A stretch of 64,000 nucleotides of DNA from Liolophura sinensis (Eukaryota; Mollusca; Polyplacophora; Chitonida; Chitonidae). Under the pieces are notes generated by a model. The model did not search any database. It was not told the DNA's origin and was given only the letters and a program-made list of their open reading frames with translations. The stretch spans positions 53,361,249 to 53,425,248 of the forward strand of contig NC_088295.1 in assembly GCF_032854445.1 (NCBI RefSeq). The letters are read 5' to 3'. Position 1 is the stretch's first letter; every line of letters begins with the position of its first letter. Of this stretch, positions 1-10,300 are shown piece after piece. The position numbers and the translations under genes are program-made.

Positions 1-259
1 TTCACCTGTGTCATTGTTGATAAGGTAACTTTCTTCCAATCATTTCACCTGTTTCATTGTTGATGAGGTAAATATTTCCCAATCATTTCACCTGTGTTAT
101 TGTTGATAAGGTAAATGTCTTCCCAATCATTTCACCTGTGTCATTGTAAATGAGGTAAACATCTCCCAATCATTTCACCTGTGTCATTGTTGATGAGGTA
201 AATGTCTGCTTATCATTTCACCAGTGTAAATGTTTATAAGGTAAATGTCTTCATTTCGA
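1..259. repeat. 43-bp tandem repeat, about 6 copies
   Basis: Units begin with TTTCACCTGTGTCATTG at 1, 44, 87, 130, 173 and 216, followed by GATGAGGTAAA. The array runs off the left edge and lies in or before an intron of the helicase gene. Confidence 0.85.
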
Positions 260-516
260 TTTACTGTACACAGCTGAATTTTTTCATTTGTAAATCTAAA
301 AAATATCAACTTTTGACTTAGGTGTTACTTTTGTCTTCGTTTTATTACTATGGAGAATAAATATTTTTCTTAAAAATTCACATTTTTAGAGGCAAATATA
401 GGTCCTGAAATACTACTTTTGGTTCTGAAACTTACATTTAACCAATAGGATATCATCCTACCTTTCTAAACGTCTAATAAAATACATCTATTTTATTTAT
501 GCCATTTACATAAGAA

Positions 517-780
517 TGTGGGTGGCCTAATGGCTAAAGCATCTGCCTCGAAGTCAGGAGACACAGGATTAAACCCTGGGTCAGGTTATCAAAGACTTAA
601 AAAATGGTACTAGTTGCTGCCATGCTTGGCACTCAGCACTGAGAGTACTGGCAACACTGTGCTGGCATGGACTCACCCGGCACAAGAAGACACAGTATAT
701 GTAGACGCACCAAGTAACTCCACATCGTCATCACATGATTAAAAAGTTTTATGTGAAACCCCAAGCATTCCTTCATTCAA
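517..780 (+). mobile_element. tRNA-derived SINE, family C
   Basis: The head TGGCCTAATGGCTAAAGC (A-box-like) and GGATTAAACCC (B-box-like) is followed by a unique body and a tail GAAACCCCAAGCATTC. Related copies are at 33626-33857 and 33968-34170. Confidence 0.7.
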
Positions 781-1203
781 AGAGTGCATAATTTATGTAA
801 TAAATGTCATGTTTGTGAATACTGAAAGACAATGTACCTCATCTAATATGCCAGAAACTTAAAAAAATTTGATGGTAGATTTTTTGAATTGAATGAGTGC
901 ACTCATAATTATCAATTATAGTAGGTTTATGGCTGGAGCAGATAACAATGGCCAATGTGTCCTTGGATCTGCAAGCACCGTCTTTGGTGGCCAGATAGGT
1001 GCAGTTCTCTGCCAGTGAGAGGCCATCAAGCGCTAGTGGTGTCAAGACTGTGTGTCACACTACTGCTGTCCGGGTAAAATGGTACATTTTACGCATAAAT
1101 GACTTTAGTTGTACAGGTACATGTTTAGATGTGTACATGCCTGTGTGCTTAATGGTTTAGTCATTCATGAATGTACTGTTATTTATATTTTTTTTACGTT
1201 CAG

Positions 1204-1311
1204 GCCACACAGTGCTCTGAGCTGGATTGTCTTATACCACTACAGTTTGGAATAACCAAAATGGTTTTAGTTGGGGATCCAGAACAGCTCCCTGCCACAG
1301 TCCTCTCAAAG
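1204..1311 (+). CDS. helicase exon with motif III
   Basis: Acceptor TTCAG ends at 1203 and donor GTGAAC starts at 1312. The 36 codons run from ATQCSELD to LSK, in phase 0 at both ends. They contain [14 protein letters not shown], the glutamine-containing motif III that couples ATP hydrolysis to unwinding. Confidence 0.88.
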
Positions 1312-4300
1312 GTGAACAAAAAATATGTGTAGCAGGTCTGTCTGACTCTTTACTGTGAAGGTATATGATTTCATTATCCCTGCACGTATGTGTGCGCTAG
1401 CACTTCAGGGAATAGGGCCAGTAGTAAAAGTATGTTGATTTGGCACAATGTAACTTGCATACAAGGCCTGCAAACAAGGACACCATTCTAAATTTTTATC
1501 TGGATTTGATGATTTTTTTTTGTACTTTTCTCTCAGTGTTTCTGAAATCTTACAATTTCTTTAAAAATTCCTAACATTTCCAATAGTCACACCAAAACAA
1601 AAAATATACTGGCTGACCTGTCCAATTTTTTCTTATAGGGTCATGTTACCACTATTTCTTCTGTAATTTGGGACATCGGGTCTCCTCATTGTAGCCGTTG
1701 TATCGAGTGGGCATAAAAAAATGGGCCGTACTTTGATGCTGCATTGCTCCATTATCCTTTGTTCAAACCCTTGCAAACTTTGGACATTCAAATGGCATGA
1801 CTTTGGTAATATACTGACCAATTTTCAAGGTCATAGCTTGAGTAGTCTATACACAGGGTTAAAATGAAAACATAGCCTCAGAAACGCACCTTCTGGCGAC
1901 CCACATTGCATCACCTGTCGTGTCATGAGTAGAGTGTGGGCTTCACCTGTGTGACACGCATCAATCAAGTGTCGTCTGGAAAAATTGTCTGGCTCTAGTG
2001 TCAGAGAAACCCTTCTGCCAGATAGGCAAAAGTTTTGCTGAATCAAGATGCTTTTCTCTGCGGTGGACAAGGAAAAAGCTCACCTTTTCAAGTAAAACAA
2101 GGTAGAATATCATTTTGAAATGTCTGGAACATGCGTTTTTTACTCTCTTTTGATTTTGTTCCCATGAACAGAAATCTTAAAGGATGACATTGAAATTTTG
2201 TCTATATACATAGGACATAATGGCTTTTGAGTGTGTAAATTTTTAAAAGCTGATGGAAGAGGGTTTTAAAGATATTGAGCGTCAAAGTACGGCCCATTTT
2301 TTTTAATACCCACCTGATATATGTAATTCTAGCAAGAATATTGAGTTTCTTTTTTCTCACATTGTCAGACCATCTAATGAACAAGATACTTATATCTTTA
2401 CTTTTCTTAAAGGCTGATAAAGAAATGTAATAATCTGCTTTAAGCACTACTAATATCTGTCCCAAATTTTTAGAAGAATTAGGTATGTGCGAAAAAGAAT
2501 CTTTTAATGATCTAGTATTTAACTTACGAAAAGATTGTTCACTATATTCAGATTTAAATTCGCTAAAATCAGAGAGGGTATATATGTTTAAAATAGATTT
2601 CAAAAAAGATATTAATTTGTACACACTTGTGGACTAAAATAACAATAGAATAACAAACATAATTGTTCAAATCCACCGTGGCTTTTCATTGAAAATTTGG
2701 GCTCAATTTGCATCATGGCTTTGTTAAAAAAGATCTTAAAATGTCTTATTAATCTGATTATACCTTGACCGCAAAACCTTTTTTAACACTTCATTTTTAC
2801 CCCAGTTTCTATGTGGTGTCTGGTTTCAGAAAGCAGATGAGAATCAGTTTCGTCTGTCCCTTTTCGAGAGACTGTGCCGCTACTTACAGACCAAGTTCGG
2901 TGATCAGGAATTAGTCCTCTTCCTGGACACTCAGTACAGGATGGATGGCGAGATCTGTGACTTCCCTAACAAATATGTCTATGATGATAGACTTAAAACT
3001 GACCAGTAAGTACTACACATATAGTAACAGGGCTTCAGTCTTATTTCAGCCAATTGTTTGATCAAGGTTTTGTCAGTATTTTGTCAGTCTGTCCTTCTCT
3101 CCATCCACCCAAATACCTGTTACTGCCAATGGCTCTAAAATTTTTTGAAACACTATTTTCGAGTATATGAAATAAATCTAAATGTGTACATTGTATGTAG
3201 CTGTATATAACATTTGCTACTAATCATCTGCTTGCAACATTCAGTGACCTGGGGTAGATAGTCAACGGTAGTTTCCAACCTTTGTTAATTGCTTGTAGAT
3301 CTGTGCTAGATAGAAGTCAGACGTTCCCCCTGAAGCCTTACCTGGTGTTCGACCTTCAGTATGGTAGAGAGGTCAACCCGGGCGTTGGGTAAGACATTCG
3401 CTTATGAGACACGTAAAAGCCCAGCCATCCACAGCAGCTCTGTTTGCAATTGGCTGAATAACTGCCATTAATTCATGGATTGGAACATGAGACACACACT
3501 TATGAGACACGTAAAAGCTCAGCCATCCACAGCAGCTCTGTTTGCAATTGGCTGAATAACTGCCATTAATTCATGGATTGGAACATGAGACACGCACTTA
3601 TGAGACACGTAAAAGCTCAGCCATCCACAGCAGCTCTGTTTGCAATTGGCTGAATAACTGCCATTAATTCATGGATTGGAACATGAGACACGCACTTATG
3701 AGACATGTAAAAGCTCAGCCATCCACAGCAGCTCTGTTTGCAATTGGCTGAATAACTGCCATTAATTCATGGATTGGAAAAAAATTTTTAAATAAAAGCA
3801 GGTGTTCATTTAAGGATTGAATTACATAATCTGCTCATCTGGAATGTTCAACAAATTGTATTTGTCTCTATTTGTACATAAATGTGTGTGGCCTGAGAAA
3901 CTTTTGGAAATGTTCGAAATGTAACAGTGAATTCCTTACTGTCTGAAAATGGTATAGTGTAAATAGATGCTTGAGCACAGTGCATACCTCTGCTCATCTG
4001 GTCTTTGGTACACATTCGTTGAAAATTACAGGTCTTCTTTCAAAGTGATGAACATTTGTGTACATTATGAGGGAAAGTTCATCACTAACTTGCCAAAGGT
4101 TTGTAGTTGGCACCAGGACAATCAATAAATCAATCAGTGAATTGATTGTTGTAATATTAGTGTAATATCATTTTAATTGCAGCATTAACAGCTATTGAAA
4201 TAAATTCAAAAAAAAGAAAAAAATTATGCAAATATATATCTTGTACAAGCTTTGCATGTAAAGTTGTCTGCATATGTGTCCTGTTGCAGGATGATATCCA

Positions 4301-7300
4301 ACCCGTTGGAGGCAGAGTTTATTGTAGAATTCTGTGAGTATCTGGTCAGAACTATAAAGCTGAAGGAAAATCAGATCTGCATTATCTCCCCTTATCAGAA
4401 ACAGAAGACGTTCCTGAAAGGCCAGCTGTGCAGCAGGTGAGAAAGTTATCTCCCCTTAGCGGCATGTCAGTTCATAAGCTTAACCCAATTGACATTGCTT
4501 AGGAAGTAGTTTTCTAATTGGCTGTTGGCAAATCTGTGTTTAAATCATGACAGCCTTGTTTTCGCTAACAGGTCACTATTTATGGACCAAGGTTTTGGGG
4601 AATCCCTCGCTGACATATGTACAGTGTACAGCAGTATCATCGTTATCAGATTCCCCCTCCCGTAACCTAACATTGGTTCTTAAAGCTAAAATAAGTCTGT
4701 GCAATAAATTTAATTTCCTTCAACCCAAACAGGCGTATTGTTTGAAGGTTAGTTGAATGTTAATTTTTTGCTGTATTGATTGGCCAACAGTTTACTGAAA
4801 ATCTCTCATTTTAAGAATTATTCCCTAATTACATTTCGTGGGTTATGGTTGTGTTGTCCGTCATGTTCACCTACGTATTCATCATATGTGTCAAACCTGG
4901 AAGGGATTCCCTCACTGCAAAAATGAGACATACTCTCCCAGCACATTTGATGTCATGGCACTGTAATGCTTCTGACAGGAGACTACTCATGCAATTCCAC
5001 TATCCCTGGCAGTCTTAAATTTTTAATGTAGCACCACTGCCTGGAGAATATCTCAGTCGATGAAACAGCGTCAAGTTGAACTAGGAAGGTAGTCAGCACT
5101 AGACCCTATGTTGCCAGGGGAACAAGGGTCTAGGCACTGGATAAACCTGCATGTCTGTATAATGGGTTGAGGGAGCCTTTTTGATGGGATCGGGTGGTTT
5201 CCTCTTGGCTGAACCCACTTCCAACCATAAACCTGACCTGTCTTGTATAAAGCTGTGGGCTGTAGACTAGCATTAAATTAACGTTCAGTCAGGATGACTC
5301 AAAGCTGGGTTGGATCCAGATTTGCCCAATTGATGACCTTTTGCGTTTACATGTACAGTGTGGATTGTTTGATGTAAGCGTGTCTCAAGACAACAGTATT
5401 TTCTAGTGTAATGCTGGTTTATTATTAAATTATTCAGGAATATGTAGTAAAGCAGTAGTGAGATAAATAAGTCACACCTCAAACCCTCGCCCATTTTGTT
5501 TATTTATTTATTTATTTGATTGGTGTTTTACGCCGTACTCAAGAATATTTCACTTATACGATGGCAGCCAGCATTATGGTGGGTGGAAACCAGGCACGGC
5601 CTATGGGAAACCCAAGACCATCCACAGGTTGCTGACAGACCTTCCCACGTACGGTTGAAGAGGAAGCCAGCATGAGCTGGACTTGAACTCACGGGGACCA
5701 AATTGGTGAGAGACTCCTGGGTCATTACGCTGCGGGACCGGCCCGGATAGCACAGTTGGTAGAGCGTCCGCTTCGGGACCGGTAGATCCAGGATCAATCC
5801 TTGATCGAGTCACACCTAAGACTTTAAAAGAGGAAGTTGTAACTTCCTCGCTTGGCGTTCAGCATGAAGGGGATAGTGCAACAACTGGTTGACCCGTATC
5901 AGTATAATGGCTCGGGCGGGGCGGCTTACTTGCCTTCGGTAAGTCGTCTCAGTGAAGCAGCACTAAATAAAAGAGCGGTGGAAATCCGTCCTGCAACAAG
6001 GAGGCACATTATCCGTACATGCACCCTAATGATTCCTTCGTCGTCATATGACTGAAAAATTGTTGAGTACGACGTTAAACCCCAAGCACTCACTCACTCA
6101 CTCATTACGCTGCGCTAGCGCACTAACCAACTGAGCCATGGAGGCCCCTCGCCCATTTTATTTCGCAGCTGTATTTTATCTTAATATACAACAAACTGAC
6201 TTTCATAATTTTAATATAGCATCTGCTCTCAGACCCCAGCAGATGAGATCACTATTGTCTGTGAGTTACAGTCAAGACTTCTAAATGTTAAAATTTTTTT
6301 TTCAATGGATTTTATGCTTATTCATTTGTAGGAATATTAATGTTGAAGTGGGAACTGTGGATGGTTTCCAGGGTCGCGAGAAAGATGTGGTGATCCTATC
6401 TTGTGTGAGGGCAAAGAGTGAGTCAGGTGGGATTGGGTAAGTGATGGGTGTGTGGGGATAATCATGCAAGAGTGAGTCGGGTGGGGTTATTTAAGTGAAG
6501 GCTGTGTGGGGACAACCATACAAGAGTGAGTCGGGTGGGGTTATTTAAGTGATGGCTGTGTGGGGATAACCGTACAAGAGTGAGTCAGGTTGGGTTGGGT
6601 AAGTGATGGCAGTGTGGGGATAACCATACAAGAGTGAGTCAAGTGGGGTTGGGTAAGTGATGGCTGTGTGGGGATAACCATACAAGAGTGAGTCAGTTGG
6701 GTTTGGGTAAGTGATGGCTGTGTGAGGATAATGGTACAGGAGTGATTTAGGGGGATTGTGTAAGTGATGTCAGTGCGGGGATAACCATACAAGAGTGAGT
6801 CAAGTGGGGTTGGGTAAGTGATGGCTGTATGGGGATAACCATACAAGAGTGAGTCAAGTGGGGTTGGGTAAGTGATGGCTGTGTGAGAATAATGGTACAG
6901 GAGTGATTTATGGGGATTGTGTAAGTGATGTCAGTGGGGGATAACCATACAAGAGGGAGTCAAGTGGGGTTGGGTAAGTGATGGCTGTGTGGGGATAACC
7001 ATACAAGAGTGAGTCAGTTGGGTTTGGGTAAGTGATGGCTGTGTGAGGATAATGGTACAGGAGTGATTTAGGGGGATTGTGTAAGTGATGTCAGTGCGGG
7101 GATAACCATACAAGAGTGAGTCAAGTGGGGTTGGGTAAGTGATGGCTGTATGGGGATAACCATACAAGAGTGAGTCAAGTGGGGTTGGGTAAGTGATGGC
7201 TGTGTGAGAATAATGGTACAGGAGTGATTTATGGGGATTGTGTAAGTGATGTCAGTGTGGGGATAACCATACAAGAGTGAGTCAAGTGGGGTTGGGTAAG

Positions 7301-10300
7301 TGATGGCTGTGTGAGGATAATGGTACAGGAGTGATTTAGAGGGATTGTGTAAGTGATGTCAGTGTGGGGATAACCATACAAGAGTGAGTCAAGTGGGTTT
7401 GGGTAAGTGATGGCTGTGTGGAGATAATCATACAAGAGTGAACTAAGTGGGGTTGGGTAAGTGATGGATGTGTGGGGATAACCATACAAGAGTGAGTCAA
7501 GTGGAGTTGGGTAAGTGATGGCTGTGTGGGGATAACCATACAAGAGTGAGTCAAGTGGGATTGCGTAAGTGATGGCTGTGTGGAGATAACCATACAAGAG
7601 TGAGCCAAGTGGGGTTGGGTAAGTGATGTCTGTCTGGGGATAATGGTACAGGAGTGATTCAGGGGGATTGTGTAAGTGATGGCTGTGTAGGGATAACCAT
7701 ACAAGAGTGAGCCAAGTGGGTTTGGGTAAGTGATGGCTGTGTGAGGACAACCATACAAGAGTGAGTCAAGTGGGGTTGGGTAAGTGATGTCTGTCTGGGG
7801 ATAATGGTACAGGAGTGATTCATTGGGATTGTGTATGTGATGTCAGTGTGTGTATAACCATACAAGAGTGAGTCAGGTGGGGTTGGGTAAGTGATAGCTG
7901 TGTGGGGATAACCATACAAGAGTGAGCCAAGTGGGGTTGGGTAAGTGATGGCTGTATGGGGATAACCATATGAGGGTGAGTCAGGTTGGGTTGGGTAAGT
8001 GATTGTCTGTCTGGGGATAATGGTACAGGAGTGATTCAGGGGGATTGTGTAAGTGATGTCAGTGTGGGGATAACCACACAAGAGTGAGTCAGGAGGATTG
8101 TTGACTATACTTGTTGACTATACTATGCTATCTTTATATTGTAAATTTATACTCTTTCTGAAATCCTAGACCCCTATTTATAGATAATTTTAAGTAGAAG
8201 GGCTTATGATTGTTAGGTAACAAATTTTGTCATCTCAGCTGTTTATATTTACAGCTAATTCTTGTGATAATATTGTCGCGATAAAACTGAAATATCGTTG
8301 AAAGCGACGTTAAAACTTGCTCTCACCCATTCACTTGTGATGATAATGATGATGCAAGCAATTGGATATTTCTGATCTATGTCAAATGCTATTTTCCATT
8401 AGGAAAGGATATTGTATAGTCCAGTGTACAGTAGTATTACCTTTGTATACATAATTGTATACATGACCCTACATGTAAATATAAGAAGTCATTAAGTGTA
8501 GAAGTTATACTGATTTTGAGTGACTGAGTGATTTATAAAGAAGAGTAAACAGGTGGAAAATGTGGATGTAAACATTTACATTGTTACTTCAGTCATAAAC
8601 AAAGGCCATGTTTTGATTATTTACCATTTAACATTTTGTGTTGCTGAATGGTCTAGTATCTGGTATGGAATTTTGCGTTTATGAACAATTTTTGCCAGCT
8701 GATCAAAACAACAATGCTGTTGGTGAGCATTGTAGAGAGTTAGCAAACTGAAAAACTTGTCACAAAATGTTTTATGCAATTCTTGAAACCCTAAATGATG
8801 TCAAACAAACAAAATAAGACAATCAAACAGGAAAGCAAAGTAATAATAGGAGCAGGATTGGCAGGTCATACATATTCATGTTCCACACCCACCTCACGTG
8901 GACACACAGTGTATTGTGCATTGAGTGGACCCCTCTAGTGAGCAATCATTTGTCTGTGGATGGTTTCATTTGTCAGTAAGGGAAAATATCAACTGCCGAA
9001 AATGTCCCATCTGAGAAGAGTGCCAGTTAAAACCCGAATCACAGTCTTTTGTCTAACCTTTGACCAGTAGTGGTGATATGTCAGCGACTCCGGCAAGAGA
9101 TGAACTTAAATCGACACTAAGCCGTAAGCAAAAAAACACATATTTGAAAGAAGAACAAAGCCAAAGTCAGAAAAATACAGGCACTCAATTTATTTCATGA
9201 AAAATCAATATAAAATTTGTCTAAAACTCAATTTTCCGATAGCTTGTTGTTACCACAACAAGAAAGTGGCTAGAAAAGCCCCTGGAGCTACATGCGAATG
9301 TGAATGAGATCTCTTCCTGTCAGCAAAGAAAAGCTGACAGGAAGAGATCTCATTCACAGGCAAAGTCAGGCAAACATTATTCTTTGGAGAAAAAAAAAGT
9401 ACTCTTTTGCATGTGTTGGTACATATCTTAACTCTTATTGTCTTTTGTTTCAGTTTTCTGGGAAACAAGCAGCGATTGAATGTGGCTCTCACGCGAGCAA
9501 GATACTCTTTGTTTATTGTGGGCTGTGTTGAATCTCTGACTGTGAGTGTGTTTATTTATCTGTATGTTACCATACATAATACATGTGCAGTTAGTTCATG
9601 AACCCAGTTAGTGAGAAATACAGGTACAGTCAGTTCATGAATGCAGTTAGTGAGAAATACACATACAATGAGTTCAGGAATGCAGTTAGTGAGAAATACA
9701 GGTACAGTGAGTTCATGAACCCAGTTAGTGAAAAATACAGGTACAGTGAGTTCATGAACCCAGTTAGTGAGAAATACACGTACAGGAAGTTCATGAACCC
9801 AGTTAGTGAGAAATACAGGTACAGTGAGTTCATGAACCCTGTTAGTGAGAAATACACGTACAGGAAGTTCATGAACCCAGTTGATGAGAAATACATGTAC
9901 AGGAAGTTCATGAACCCAGTTAGTGAGAAATACACGTACAGGAAGTTCATGAACCCAGTTAGTGAAAAATACATGTACTGTAAGTTCATGAACCCAGTTA
10001 GTGAGAAATACATGTACAGTGAGTTCATGAACCCAGTTAGTGAAAAATACAGGTACAGTGAGTTCATGAACCCAGTTAGTGAGAAGTACACGTACAGGAA
10101 GTTCATGAACCCAGTTAGTGAGAAATACACGTACAGTGAGTTCATGAACCCAGTTAGTGAAAAATACATGTACTGTAAGTTCATGAACCCAGTTAGGGAG
10201 AAATACATGTACAGTGAGTTCATGAACCCAGTTAGTGAGAAATACATGTACAGTGAGTTCATGAACCCAGTTAGTGAGAAGTACATGTAGAGTGAGTTCA

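Noticed and set aside
839-1045. Minus-strand frame near the left edge
   Set aside because: It begins at a non-ATG codon and shows no homology I recognise. The upstream helicase exon with motif II was looked for here on the plus strand and not found.
2202-2624. 140-codon minus-strand frame
   Set aside because: AT-rich intronic sequence without a recognisable domain; it partly overlaps the inverted-repeat segment. I could not support it as a gene.
6541-8081. Long minus-strand open frames with [17 protein letters not shown]-type repeats
   Set aside because: They are translations of the 54-bp minisatellite, whose period is divisible by three. There is no start context, no unique sequence, and the array is intronic.
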